From Aquamicrobium sp. (GTDB lineage Bacteria > Pseudomonadota > Alphaproteobacteria > Rhizobiales > Rhizobiaceae), in contig JAHHDT010000006.1 in NCBI GenBank assembly GCA_019739225.1, forward strand, positions 501,823 through 565,822: 64,000 nucleotides of DNA, given 5' to 3'. Positions within the stretch are counted from its first letter, which is position 1, and each line of letters opens with the position of its first letter. Positions 44,817 through 53,179 of the stretch are shown piece by piece. Both the position numbers and the translations under genes were made by a program. The notes beneath the pieces were generated by a model, which saw nothing but the letters and a program-made list of their open reading frames with translations, searched no databases and was not told the DNA's origin.

Positions 44817-46175
44817 TCAGCGCCCGTCGGCTCGTGCATCCGCGGGGTCGCCCTGCCGGCCCAGCGCGTATCGCTGCATCTTCTCGTACAGCGTTTTTCT
44901 GGAGATGCCGAGCTCCTCATAGACGGGCTTCAGACTGCCGCCATGAGCCTGCAGCGCACTGGCAATGACGGAGCGCTCGAAGCGCGCAACCCGCTCCGCC
45001 AGCTTCGCCGTGGTGTTGTCTGCCACGTCGACCAGCCCTTCGAGGTCGAGGCCCAGCACGCAGCGGTCTGCGGCGTTGCGCAGTTCCCGGACATTGCCCG
45101 GCCATTCGCGTCGCGCGATCTCCGCCAGAAGTTGCGAAGAGACCTCGGCCATCTCGCGCCGATGGCGGCCGGCAGCTTCTCGCAGAAGCTGCAGGAACAG
45201 GGTCGGCACATCCTCGCGCCGGGCCGACAGTGGCGGCACGTTCAACGTGACCACGTTGAGCCGATAGAGCAGGTCGGCCCGGAAGCGCCCCTGCGCGACC
45301 TCGTCTTCCAGCTTCACCTTGCTGGTGGCTATGAAGCGCACGTCGAGCGGTATCTGCTCGTTGGAGCCGAGGCGCACGATGACGCGATCCTCGATGACCC
45401 GGAGCAGCCGCGCCTGCAGATCCGCGGGCATCGAACCGATCTCGTCCAGCAGCACCGTGCCGCCGCGCGCGTGCTCGAACTTGCCGTACCGCGCCCGCAG
45501 CGCGCCAGGGAACGCACCGATTTCATGGCCGAACAACTCACTCTCGATCAGGTTGCCGGGCAGGGCCGCGCAGTTGATGACCACGAACGGCCTGTTGGCG
45601 CGGCCGCTGATGTCGTGCACCGCGCGCGCGACGACCTCCTTGCCGACGCCCGTGTCGCCGACGATCAGCAGGTCGGCATCGGTGCCGCCCACTGCCCGCA
45701 GCCGGTAGCGAAGGTCGATCATGGCGGCGGAGCGCCCTGGAAGCCGCGATTCGATGTCGTCCGGGTGGCCGGCGGCGGCGCGCAGCACCCGGTTTTCGAG
45801 CACGAGCGTGCGCCGGTCGAGCGCGCGCTTGGCGACATCGGCCAGATGCTGGGCGGAGAAGGGCTTTTCGATGAAGTCATAGGCCCCTTCGCGCATCGCC
45901 CGCACCGCAAGCTGCACGTCGCCATGCCCCGTCACCAGAATGACCGGCACGTCGGCATCGATGTCGCGGACCCTGGCAAGCAATGTCATGCCGTCCATGC
46001 CCGGCATGCGGATGTCGGTGATGAGCACGCCATGGAAGCCAGGCGTGATGTAGCTGAGCGCACCCTCCGCGTTCGCGAACTCGCGCACGGCTACGCCGGC
46101 AAGTTGCAGCGATTGCGCCGTCGAATGCCTGATCTCCTCCTCGTCATCGACGAGGAGTACCGTTGGCGCCTTCAT
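44817..46175 (-). CDS. Sigma-54-dependent response regulator (DctD-like)
   Basis: A 452-residue NtrC-family regulator. The receiver has VLLVDDEEEIRHS, the phospho-acceptor region VLITDIRMPGMDG and ILVTGHGD. The AAA+ domain has Walker A GDTGVGKE, ESELFGHEIGAFPGA and Walker B GGTVLLDEIGSMP, then RADLLYRLNVVTL and WPGNVRELRNAADRCVLG. A Fis-type HTH is at the end: LKPVYEELGISRKTLYEKM. In the GAFTGA loop that contacts sigma-54, the Thr is replaced by Pro (residue 223). It likely activates the neighbouring TRAP genes on a signal from the DctB-like kinase, whose gene overlaps its start by 4 bases. Confidence 0.92.
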   Translation of the reverse strand: MKAPTVLLVDDEEEIRHSTAQSLQLAGVAVREFANAEGALSYITPGFHGVLITDIRMPGMDGMTLLARVRDIDADVPVILVTGHGDVQLAVRAMREGAYDFIEKPFSAQHLADVAKRALDRRTLVLENRVLRAAAGHPDDIESRLPGRSAAMIDLRYRLRAVGGTDADLLIVGDTGVGKEVVARAVHDISGRANRPFVVINCAALPGNLIESELFGHEIGAFPGALRARYGKFEHARGGTVLLDEIGSMPADLQARLLRVIEDRVIVRLGSNEQIPLDVRFIATSKVKLEDEVAQGRFRADLLYRLNVVTLNVPPLSARREDVPTLFLQLLREAAGRHRREMAEVSSQLLAEIARREWPGNVRELRNAADRCVLGLDLEGLVDVADNTTAKLAERVARFERSVIASALQAHGGSLKPVYEELGISRKTLYEKMQRYALGRQGDPADARADGR

Positions 46176-48013
46176 TCGGCCGCCTCGCTGACGGGCAGTT
46201 CGGCGGCGTCGAGCACGATCGTCGCAACCGTGCCGCCTTCGGGATGGCGCTCGACGGTGAGACTGCCACCGAAATCCTTGACGATGTTGTAGGAGATCGA
46301 AAGCCCGAGCCCGAGCCCCTTGCCGACACCTTTGGTGGAGAAGAAGGGGTCGAAGATGCGTTCCGCGATGGCCGCGGGGACGCCGGGACCTCGATCGCGC
46401 ACGGTGATCGTCACACTGGCGCCCGCGGTGGAAGCAGTCAGGTCGATGCGCCGGTCGGGCAATCCTTCGATCGCGTCGGCCGCGTTGGAAAGAATATTGA
46501 CCAGCACCTGCTGCAGCCGCACGGAGCCTGCCTTGACGGCCGGCGGTTCAGCACCCAGATCGACAACGATCCGGGCGTCGGCCGCATTCAGCCGCCAGGC
46601 GACGATTTCCAGTGTGTCCCTCACCACATCGTCCAGCGAAACGGGCCGCAGCTTCTGGTTCGGCTTTCGGGCAAAATTGCGCAGGTGCCTGCTGATCGCG
46701 GCCATGCGGTCGGTCAGCTTGGAGATGCGGGCAACGGCATCGCCGGCCTCGTCAGCGCGGCCGCGTTCGAGCAGGATCGCTGCGTTGTCGGCATAAGTGC
46801 GAACGGCGGCCAGCGGCTGGTTGAATTCGTGCGACAGCGCCGCCGACATCTGGCCCAGGGCTGCCAGCTTGCCGGCCTGAACGAGATCCGACTGGGTCTT
46901 GCGCAGCGCGCGCTCGGTGGCGCGGCGTTCGGCTACCTCTTCCTCCAGCCGGTTGTTGACGGCGGCAAGATCGGCCGTGCGTTCCTCCACCCGCCGCTCG
47001 AGCTGCTCCTGAGCTTCCTGCTGAACCTGCAAGCGCTCGGCCAAACGCGCGCGACGCTGCAGCCACGCGGCAACGCCGGTGGCACCAAGTCCCAGCAGAA
47101 GCACCATTGCGGCAACGACGGTCAGCGCCTGCGCGCGGGCGGACGCCGTATCCAGCAGCACGCTAACCGTCCAGTCGGCCTGTGGCATGCTTTCGCCGAC
47201 GACGAGGTATTCGCGCATGCCCTCTTCATTGGAGATCGTCAGCAGGTTGTGGCCGCGCGGCGTGCCCCCCTCGCTTACCGGCAACTCGGTGAGGTTTGCG
47301 TTCGCGTAGCGGCGTGTGGCGGCGGTGCGCGCGAGACGGTCGTCGGTCAGCGGCAGGATCGCCGAGAACAGCCAGTCGCGTCGGCCCGTCATGAAGATGA
47401 TGCCTTCGGGGTCGGTGACGATGATCTCGTACTCGCCGCCGCGCCATGAGCTTTCGATGGAGTCCATGTCGACCTTGAAGACCACGACCCCACCGATCCT
47501 GTCGCCCACGCGGATCGGTGCGCCGAAATAGTAGCCGCGCTTGAGGGATGTGGTTCCGAGCGCGAAGAAACGGCCCTCTCCGCCGGCGATGGCGTCGAAG
47601 AAATAGGGACGGTAGCTGAAGTTCTCGCCGACGAAAGTCGGGGTCTGGTCGTAGTTGGAGGCGGCGATCGTGAGGCCGTCCGGCAGCATGACATAGATGT
47701 CGGACGATTCGAGCAGGGCATTGACCGATTTGAGATAGCGGTTCATCGCGTCCACCCGGGCTGCATCGCCAGGGTGGCCGACGAGGTCCTTGACGTCTTG
47801 ATGGTCCGCAATCAGCTCGGGCAGCTTTTCGTAGCGTGCAAGCTGGCCTCGCAGCGCAGTCACCGCGAGGCCGAGGGTGTTTTCGCCGCGTATTGCCGCC
47901 TGGTCCAGATAATAGGCGGTCATCAGACGCGAGCCGAAATAGGCGACAAGCACGCATAGAAAGGCCGCAGCCACGCCCAGGGTAATAGAATGTCGCCGCC
48001 AAAGCCTGTTCAT
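46172..48013 (-). CDS. Sensor histidine kinase (DctB-like)
   Basis: A 613-residue membrane kinase. The N-terminal helix is LGVAAAFLCVLVAYFGSRLM. A ~250-residue periplasmic double-PDC/dCache sensor follows, with SSDIYVMLPDGLTIAASNYDQTPTFVGENFSYRPYF and GYYFGAPIRVGDRIGGVVVFKVDMD. Next come a second helix (VVAAMVLLLGLGATGVAAWL), a coiled linker, HisKA with LGQMSAALSHEFNQPLAAVRTYADNAAILLERG, and HATPase_c with NILSNAADAIEGLP and GVGKGLGLGLSISYNIV. This is the DctB C4-dicarboxylate sensor arrangement. It is in an operon with the DctD-like regulator and beside the TRAP genes. Confidence 0.93.
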   Translation of the reverse strand: MNRLWRRHSITLGVAAAFLCVLVAYFGSRLMTAYYLDQAAIRGENTLGLAVTALRGQLARYEKLPELIADHQDVKDLVGHPGDAARVDAMNRYLKSVNALLESSDIYVMLPDGLTIAASNYDQTPTFVGENFSYRPYFFDAIAGGEGRFFALGTTSLKRGYYFGAPIRVGDRIGGVVVFKVDMDSIESSWRGGEYEIIVTDPEGIIFMTGRRDWLFSAILPLTDDRLARTAATRRYANANLTELPVSEGGTPRGHNLLTISNEEGMREYLVVGESMPQADWTVSVLLDTASARAQALTVVAAMVLLLGLGATGVAAWLQRRARLAERLQVQQEAQEQLERRVEERTADLAAVNNRLEEEVAERRATERALRKTQSDLVQAGKLAALGQMSAALSHEFNQPLAAVRTYADNAAILLERGRADEAGDAVARISKLTDRMAAISRHLRNFARKPNQKLRPVSLDDVVRDTLEIVAWRLNAADARIVVDLGAEPPAVKAGSVRLQQVLVNILSNAADAIEGLPDRRIDLTASTAGASVTITVRDRGPGVPAAIAERIFDPFFSTKGVGKGLGLGLSISYNIVKDFGGSLTVERHPEGGTVATIVLDAAELPVSEAAE

Positions 48014-48088
48014 GCGCAGTCGCCGGTTCTTGCTCTCGCGCCGACTATAGCGCGGCGTGGAGCTTCGAGTCGAACGGGTGCGCTGCGG

Positions 48089-48385
48089 CTAGCTCCTCAG
48101 CACGTCGGACCATTCCGGGTGGCGGCGAAACTGCGCGGCCGCGAACGGGCACAACGGGATGATCTTCTTGCCGGCAGCCCGCGCGTCCTCGACCGCGCGC
48201 GCGACCAGCCGTGCACCGACGCCCTGGCCGCGGAAAGCATCCGGCACTTCGGTGTGGTCGATGATGAGCTGGTGTTCGCCGACCTTCGTGAACGTCATCT
48301 CCGCCTCGGCACCGCTTTGTGCCTTGACGAGGTAGCGGCCCTTGGCGCCGTTGTCCTCGAGTTCGATGTTTGCTTCATCGTTCAT
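48089..48385 (-). CDS. GNAT-family N-acetyltransferase (YidJ/NATD1-like)
   Basis: A 98-residue short acetyltransferase-like protein. The acetyl-CoA loop is VPDAFRGQGVGARLVARAVEDARAAG (Q/RxxGxG/A motif) and is followed by KIIPLCPFAAAQFRRHPEW, typical of the small NATD1/YidJ group. Its substrate is unknown. The start overlaps the end of the hydrolase gene by 11 bases, with a GAGGAGAAGCTG ribosome-binding site inside that gene, so the three genes here form one operon with the dioxygenase-like gene. Confidence 0.88.
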   Translation of the reverse strand: MNDEANIELEDNGAKGRYLVKAQSGAEAEMTFTKVGEHQLIIDHTEVPDAFRGQGVGARLVARAVEDARAAGKKIIPLCPFAAAQFRRHPEWSDVLRS

Positions 48386-49016
48386 CAGCTTCTCCTCGTC
48401 GCCTTGCTGGCGCCGCGGACAGGAATGCTTCCGCGCTCAGAATTTCCGCCTGGCGTATTTCGTGGCCCCCTTCATGCCACAGCAATTCCACGTCTGCCCC
48501 GAGCTTTCGCAGGTCGGCTTCCAGCTTCTGCGTGAGCGCCGGGGGGCAGATCGGATCGCGTTGCCCGGCGGTAATCAGTATCTGGGTGCCGGCGAGCGAG
48601 CCGTCCACCTGCGGCTCGAAGGGTATCAGCGGGTGCATCATTACGGCCTTGTCGAACAGGTCGGGTGCGGCGAACAGAACTGATGCAAGGATATTGGCAC
48701 CGTTAGAATAACCGAGGCCGACAACCGCCGAGGGTTTCTTATGCTCGACATGCGCGCGGACGAACTCCGTCATCTTGCGCGTCGCGCGGGCCAGATCGTC
48801 CATGTCGTAGACGCCTTCGCCGGTTCGGCGGAAGTAGCGGGCCGCGCCGTGTTCGGAAACGTCGCCGCGCGGTGCGATCACGGTTGCCGTGGGCATCAGC
48901 TCGCGACCGAGGCCGAGGAACTGGTTCTCGTCAGCGCCGGTTCCGTGGAACACGAAGAAAAGGGGACCGCCGGGCTCTCCCTCGGCGGCCTTGTGGATGT
49001 ATGTGTCGATCGTCAT
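48375..49016 (-). CDS. Alpha/beta hydrolase (phospholipase/carboxylesterase, MhqD-like)
   Basis: A 213-residue esterase-fold protein. The nucleophile elbow is VGLGYSNGANILAS (GxSxG), with Asp in ITAGQRDPICP and His in HEGGHEI completing the triad. Oxyanion residues lie near FVFHGTGADENQF. It matches the carboxylesterase type encoded beside ring-cleaving dioxygenases (MhqD with MhqO in Bacillus quinone stress). It is directly downstream of the dioxygenase-like gene (4-base gap) and overlaps the GNAT gene. Hydrolysis of the ring-cleavage product is plausible but unproven. Confidence 0.87.
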   Translation of the reverse strand: MTIDTYIHKAAEGEPGGPLFFVFHGTGADENQFLGLGRELMPTATVIAPRGDVSEHGAARYFRRTGEGVYDMDDLARATRKMTEFVRAHVEHKKPSAVVGLGYSNGANILASVLFAAPDLFDKAVMMHPLIPFEPQVDGSLAGTQILITAGQRDPICPPALTQKLEADLRKLGADVELLWHEGGHEIRQAEILSAEAFLSAAPARRRGEADER

Positions 49017-49020
49017 CGCC

Positions 49021-49956
49021 TCAGTCCTCGATCGGCTGGAGATGGCTCTCCAGATAGGGTCTCAGGTGCTCGTGCTGCGACGGCAGCTTCAAGGCCTCGC
49101 CCAGATGCTTCGTGTCCTCGTCGCGATCGAAGCCGGGTTCGTTGGTGGCGACCTCGAACAGGACGCCGCCGGGCGTACGGAAATAGATCGCCCAGAAGTA
49201 ATCGCGGTCGATCACCGGCGTCACCTGATAGCCCGTGTCCATCAGCGCCTTTCGAACTTCGAGCTGCTTTGCGCGGGTCTCGACGGCGAAGGCGACGTGA
49301 TGAACCGAGCCGGCACCTTGCCGTGCATGGCCAAGTACGGGCAGTGATTCGACGTCGATGACGTCGGCGCCGTTGCTGTCGCCCTTGACCGCGAAGCGGC
49401 GAACGGAGCCGGCCTTGTCGATCTCCTCGTAGTTCATGAACTTGAGAAGCTCGGCCGTCGCCCCACCGTCCTGCAGACGCATCGAGACCGAATGGAAACC
49501 CCGGATCGCTTCGTCGTTGCCGACGCCGCCATTGGTCCACGGCGCGCGGTTGTCATCGCGGGTCTCGACGAGTGCAAACCCGTCGCCATCGGGACCATCG
49601 AATACAAGACGCCGTTCGCCAAAAAGCTCGACGCGCTTGAGCCCGGCCACGCCGCTGTCGGCGAGATGCTTCTCCCAGAATGCAAGCGTTCCCTCGGGAA
49701 CCGAGAAGGCAGTGATGCCGACCTCGCCGGTTCCGGGACGACCGCGCGCCGCGTCCGGAAACGGAAAGTAGGTCATGACCGAACCGGGCGTGCCGAATTC
49801 GTCCGCGTAATACAGGTGATAGACGTCCGGCGCGTCGAAGTTGACGGTTTTCTTGACACGGCGAAGGCCGAGCTTGTGGGTGAAGAAGTCGTTGTTCTCT
49901 TTGGCGTCACGCGCCAGCGAGGTCACGTGATGAAGTCCCTTGATCTGGTCGAGCAT
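49021..49956 (-). CDS. Ring-cleaving dioxygenase, VOC/glyoxalase family (MhqO-like)
   Basis: A 311-residue two-module vicinal-oxygen-chelate protein. The first module starts IKGLHHVTSLARDAKENNDFF (His ligand) and the second has AGSVHHVAFAVE (second His) and GGVLFEVATNEPGF (Glu ligand). This is the 2-His-1-Glu metal site of extradiol dioxygenases such as MhqO/LinE, which open hydroquinone rings. The ATG 49956 has AAGGGAGC upstream. It leads an operon with the carboxylesterase and GNAT genes. A role in quinone or aromatic detoxification is inferred from the pairing. Confidence 0.88.
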   Translation of the reverse strand: MLDQIKGLHHVTSLARDAKENNDFFTHKLGLRRVKKTVNFDAPDVYHLYYADEFGTPGSVMTYFPFPDAARGRPGTGEVGITAFSVPEGTLAFWEKHLADSGVAGLKRVELFGERRLVFDGPDGDGFALVETRDDNRAPWTNGGVGNDEAIRGFHSVSMRLQDGGATAELLKFMNYEEIDKAGSVRRFAVKGDSNGADVIDVESLPVLGHARQGAGSVHHVAFAVETRAKQLEVRKALMDTGYQVTPVIDRDYFWAIYFRTPGGVLFEVATNEPGFDRDEDTKHLGEALKLPSQHEHLRPYLESHLQPIED

Positions 49957-50111
49957 GGTCGGGCTCCCTTGCGTTTGCCGCACGATCGCGGCGCTTGGGA
50001 CCATATGTCGTGCAAAGCGGCCCGGAGGAAAGTCTGCGGCTGTGCAATAGACCGTGCTGGATTATTGAACAATGAAGACGCCATCGTTCACTTTGCGCTG
50101 GGAATTGCAAG

Positions 50112-50141
50112 AAAAAGGCCCGCGCCGGGGCGCGGGCCTTT
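50112..50141 (-). terminator. Rho-independent terminator of the PRC-barrel gene
   Basis: A perfect 12-bp stem (AAAGGCCCGCGC and complement) with a CGGG/CCCG tetraloop. On the minus strand it is followed by TTTTTC, 22 bases after the stop codon of the PRC-barrel gene. Confidence 0.9.
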
Positions 50142-50162
50142 ATCGACTTCCGGCCGAAAATC

Positions 50163-51269
50163 TTACTGTGCCGGATCGGTCATCAGAAGCTGGTCGTCAC
50201 GATTTTCGGCGAAAGAGCCTTCATCGTATTCGGCCTGGGCCTCGAGCTGCTCCTGGGTGAACGTCGTGTACAGGTAGTACTCGCCGTCGGCATCCGACAG
50301 GAACGCCAGATTGTCCATGCCCACTGCAACCGCCTTCTCGCCGATGCCGAGGAAGCCGCCGACGTCGATGATGACGGCATCAACCGAACCGTCGTCGGTC
50401 AGGATCACGTCACCGATCTCGCCGATGTTCTCGTCATCGGCACCGTAGACGGTGGTGCCGACGAAGTCCTCGGCACTAATATCGCCGGTCGGAACTTCGT
50501 TGAGCGACGAGCGATCGATTGCAGACGTCTGGGTCTCATCCGTCTCGGTCATCGATTCATCGGCAGGGGCAGCGGCCGTTTCCTCATCGGCCGGCGCAGC
50601 TTCCTCGCTGGCAGCCATGTCATCAGCAGGTGCTGCTTCCTCGGTTGCGGCCATGTCGTCGGCCGGAGCTGCTTCTTCCGTCGCAGCCATGTCGTCCTCG
50701 GCAGGAGCCGGAGCGGCAGCCATGTCATCAGCCGGAGCGGCCGCGTCATCGGTCATGCCGGCTTCATCTTCTGCCACCGGTGCAGCGGCGAGATCCTCGG
50801 CCGTGGCGGGCTGGGTGTTGCCAACCTCGGCATCAGCCGGCTGCATCTCATAGGCTGCAAGGTCGAACTCTTCCTGAGCCTCGAGAGCCTCGCGGGTCGT
50901 CTCGACGACGATGTATTCCTCACCGTCCATTTCGGTCCACTCGGCCAGATCATACTGCAGAGCGACCTGCTTTTCGCCAATGCCGAGGAAGCCGCCGACA
51001 CCGACGACGATCGCCTGGATATTGCCCTCGCTGTCGAGGACCAGATCCTTGACTTCGCCGATGTTCTCGGCGTCCTCGCCGGTACCGTTATAGACGGTCT
51101 CGCCGATCAGGTTGGATGCAAGGTGTCCCTCGGCATGCTTCACCTGGGGCTGCGGCGCAGCTTCCATCGGGGCATCAGCGGACGGGGCGGGGGCGGTGGT
51201 CTGCGCCACGGCAGCGCCGGTTGCAATAAGCGTTGCGATGGCAGTTGTCGCCAAAAGGTTCCGGATCAT
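50163..51269 (-). CDS. Secreted protein with two PRC-barrel domains joined by an acidic Ala-rich linker
   Basis: A 368-residue protein with a signal peptide (LLATTAIATLIATGAAVAQ). PRC-barrel domain 1 (about 50-130) has IGEVKDLVLDSEGNIQAIVV GVGGFLGIGEKQVAL, and domain 2 (about 270-345) has IGEIGDVILTDDGSVDAVII DVGGFLGIGEKAVAV. Between them is a ~130-residue low-complexity linker of Asp, Glu, Ala and Pro with repeated DDMAATEEAAPA. PRC barrels are protein- or ligand-binding modules, and envelope versions of unknown role are common in Rhizobiales. A potential EcfG promoter is 93 bases upstream and a terminator follows. Confidence 0.87.
   Translation of the reverse strand: MIRNLLATTAIATLIATGAAVAQTTAPAPSADAPMEAAPQPQVKHAEGHLASNLIGETVYNGTGEDAENIGEVKDLVLDSEGNIQAIVVGVGGFLGIGEKQVALQYDLAEWTEMDGEEYIVVETTREALEAQEEFDLAAYEMQPADAEVGNTQPATAEDLAAAPVAEDEAGMTDDAAAPADDMAAAPAPAEDDMAATEEAAPADDMAATEEAAPADDMAASEEAAPADEETAAAPADESMTETDETQTSAIDRSSLNEVPTGDISAEDFVGTTVYGADDENIGEIGDVILTDDGSVDAVIIDVGGFLGIGEKAVAVGMDNLAFLSDADGEYYLYTTFTQEQLEAQAEYDEGSFAENRDDQLLMTDPAQ
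50599..50739. repeat. 36-bp minisatellite inside the PRC-barrel gene
   Basis: Three imperfect 36-base units (50599-50634, 50635-50670, 50671-50706) and a shortened 33-base fourth unit encode DDMAA(S/T)EEAAPA in tandem. The repeat keeps frame and would allow length variation by slippage. Confidence 0.8.
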
Positions 51270-51361
51270 GTTAAACTCTCCTTGTGCATGTTCCTTTGCA
51301 CGGTCGCGTCCGGAACCAAACTTTCGCAGGGGAGGTCCGGACGTGACCTTCACAACCGGAC

Positions 51362-51387
51362 AACGTGGCCACCGGCGATCTGGTTCC
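51362..51387 (-). promoter_or_regulatory. EcfG-type promoter match upstream of the PRC-barrel gene
   Basis: On the minus strand, GGAAC (51383-51387) and CGTT (51362-51365) with a 17-base spacer, 93 bases upstream of the gene start. Confidence 0.5.
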
Positions 51388-51520
51388 GACTCAATAATTC
51401 TCTCTGTTCCGGCGCATCGGGTCGGAACGATCCGCCTCTCTCGCGCATTGATGCTTGCTGTGCTGTCTCCGGCACAACCCATTTCTTCCCCATGACTCGA
51501 ATCTGGAGACCTGCAAGACC

Positions 51521-52426
51521 ATGCGCTTCCAGATCATTCTCAACCGCGAAGGCGGGACGCTGCGCACGCTCGATCTCGCCGTCTTTACGGCCGGTCTTCG
51601 CACCATGCTGAACGAGGCAGGTCACCAGGTTATGGTGGCTGTCGTTGCGGGCAAAGAGATCGAGTACGCCCTAGACGAAGCGCTTGCCGGCGACTGCGAT
51701 GTCGTCATGGTCGGCGGCGGCGACGGCACGGTGTCTTGCGCTGCCGGCAAGCTCATGGGCAGCGACAAGGCGCTTGCGATACTTCCCGCAGGTACAATGA
51801 ACCTGTTTGCAAGGAGCCTGGGAATTCCGCTCGAACTGGAGGCTGCGGCCGCCGCGCTTCGCGACGGACAGTTTCGCGATGTCGATGTGGCAAGCGCCAA
51901 CGGCAAGCCGTTTGTCCATCAGTTTTCGGTCGGGCTCCACGCAAAGCTCATTCGTCTGCGCGAGAAGGAAGTGTTCGGCTCACGCCTCGGCAAGATAAGG
52001 GCTTCCATCCGCGCAGGCTTCGGTGCTTTCTTCAGGCCGCCGCGCATGAGGATCGGTCTAACACTCGATGACGGCGGGGAAAGAATGCTGGCGACGGCCG
52101 GCATCGGCATCACCAACAATGTCTTCGGCGAAGGGCACTTGCCTTATGCCGACGTTCCGGATGCCGGGGTGCTTGGCATCTACGTGACGCGGTCGCGCAC
52201 GCGCACCGACATGATATTGCTCGCGCTGAACATGCTGCTTGGACGCTGGAAGACGAACGACCAGGTGGAGATGCTGACGGCCCAGGAGGTCAAGCTACGC
52301 GTGCTCGCGCGCCACGAACGTTTCGGGTGTGCGATGGATGGTGAGCTATGCGACCTGGAAAGGGAGACGATCCTGCGCAGCCATCCGGGTTCGCTGAAGG
52401 TGCTGGTGCCGGCAGGATCGCAATAG
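51521..52426 (+). CDS. Diacylglycerol kinase/sphingosine kinase-like lipid kinase (YegS type)
   Basis: A 301-residue DAGK_cat protein. The nucleotide-binding region is MVGGGDGTVSCAAGKLM (GGGDGT), followed by LAILPAGTMNLFARSLGIP. The C-terminal lipid-kinase domain follows, with DAGVLGIYVTRSRTRTDM and RFGCAMDGELCDLERE. Such enzymes phosphorylate lipids or sphingoid-like alcohols at the inner membrane. The ATG 51521 was chosen at the start of homology (RFQIILNREGGT). It is divergent from the PRC-barrel gene and convergent with the small membrane protein gene, 3 bases away. Confidence 0.88.
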   Translation: MRFQIILNREGGTLRTLDLAVFTAGLRTMLNEAGHQVMVAVVAGKEIEYALDEALAGDCDVVMVGGGDGTVSCAAGKLMGSDKALAILPAGTMNLFARSLGIPLELEAAAAALRDGQFRDVDVASANGKPFVHQFSVGLHAKLIRLREKEVFGSRLGKIRASIRAGFGAFFRPPRMRIGLTLDDGGERMLATAGIGITNNVFGEGHLPYADVPDAGVLGIYVTRSRTRTDMILLALNMLLGRWKTNDQVEMLTAQEVKLRVLARHERFGCAMDGELCDLERETILRSHPGSLKVLVPAGSQ

Positions 52427-52429
52427 GCT

Positions 52430-52633
52430 CTATCCCGCAGGCTGCGTGTCTTCTGCCGCGGGCTGTTCGGCGGGCGCGCCGCCGACCGGATCTTCGGGAT
52501 CGATTGCACCGCCAAAGATACCCACGCCCCACCACACCAGCATGGCGAGCGCAAGAGCGCAGACAAGCACCACCAGAACCTGCCAGCCACTGCGTCCCTG
52601 ACGGGCTTTGTTCTTGTCCACGGTCTTGGTCAT
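52430..52633 (-). CDS. Small single-pass membrane protein, unknown function
   Basis: A 67-residue protein with a basic N-terminus (TKTVDKNKARQGRSG), one membrane helix (WQVLVVLVCALALAMLVWWGV) and an acidic, Pro/Ala-rich tail. No known motif is seen. The ATG is preceded by GGAG (CCGGAGTTTCCAG on the coding strand). It is the last gene of a likely three-gene operon whose first gene, a DUF883 protein, has an EcfG promoter, so a general stress role is inferred. Confidence 0.7.
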   Translation of the reverse strand: MTKTVDKNKARQGRSGWQVLVVLVCALALAMLVWWGVGIFGGAIDPEDPVGGAPAEQPAAEDTQPAG

Positions 52634-52717
52634 CTGGAAACTCCGGTGTCAGAAATTACTCTCCGACACCAATGCGGCCGAGGCCGTCGAGGTTCCCGCG
52701 AGGCCCCGGCAAATATC

Positions 52718-53176
52718 TCAATCGGAGATGTTGTCTCCGCCGTCACCAGGCGGGGTGTTTTCGCGCATTACAGCCCACGCGAGAGCAGCGACGGCAGGCA
52801 CTACGAGGGCCAGACCGGCCTTGCGGCTGGCAAGCAGCGTCGGCAGCATGGCAAAAGCAGCAGCGCCAGCGAGGGCTTTGGCCTCGCTCTTGCGACGTTT
52901 GGCGACGCGACGCTCACGCGCCCGAGCGGTCAGAGAACTGATTCCCAGCAACAGCAGTGCGACCACGATAAATCCACCCGCGAAGGCCAGGGCCGCTTCC
53001 ACCGCGCCGATTTCCTGAGCTGCGGCAATGAAGCCTGCTACGATCAGAAAGCCGACGCCGCAAAGCCCCAGCAATCCCGCGAACAGATATAAGATCGCTT
53101 TCCGGCGCGCGCGCGCGACCGCTTCCGACGCTTCGCCGGAAACGATCGATGCGATCAATGATACCAGCGCTCCCAC
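52718..53176 (-). CDS. Putative holin-like/DUF1469-type membrane protein
   Basis: A 152-residue protein with a short N-terminal amphipathic helix (SLIASIVSGEASEAVARARR) and about four membrane segments, including YLFAGLLGLCGVGFLIVAGFI and AFAGGFIVVALLLLGISSL. A cytoplasmic stretch ARARERRVAKRRKSEAK sits between the second and third segments. It resembles the Actinobacterial Holin-X/DUF1469 (YqjE-type) family, which in E. coli is encoded beside the ElaB-like YqjD. It lies 3 bases after the DUF883 gene stop, matching that pairing. The 'holin' name is a family label, not evidence of lysis function. Confidence 0.78.
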   Translation of the reverse strand: MGALVSLIASIVSGEASEAVARARRKAILYLFAGLLGLCGVGFLIVAGFIAAAQEIGAVEAALAFAGGFIVVALLLLGISSLTARARERRVAKRRKSEAKALAGAAAFAMLPTLLASRKAGLALVVPAVAALAWAVMRENTPPGDGGDNISD

Positions 53177-53179
53177 GTG

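Noticed and set aside
44619-46292. 557-codon plus-strand frame opposite the DctD-like gene
   Set aside because: Shadow of the sigma-54 activator; no ribosome-binding site or domain.
51424-51449. GGAAC-N17-CATT on the plus strand before the lipid kinase gene
   Set aside because: The -10 box deviates from CGTT, so it is too weak to call an EcfG promoter.
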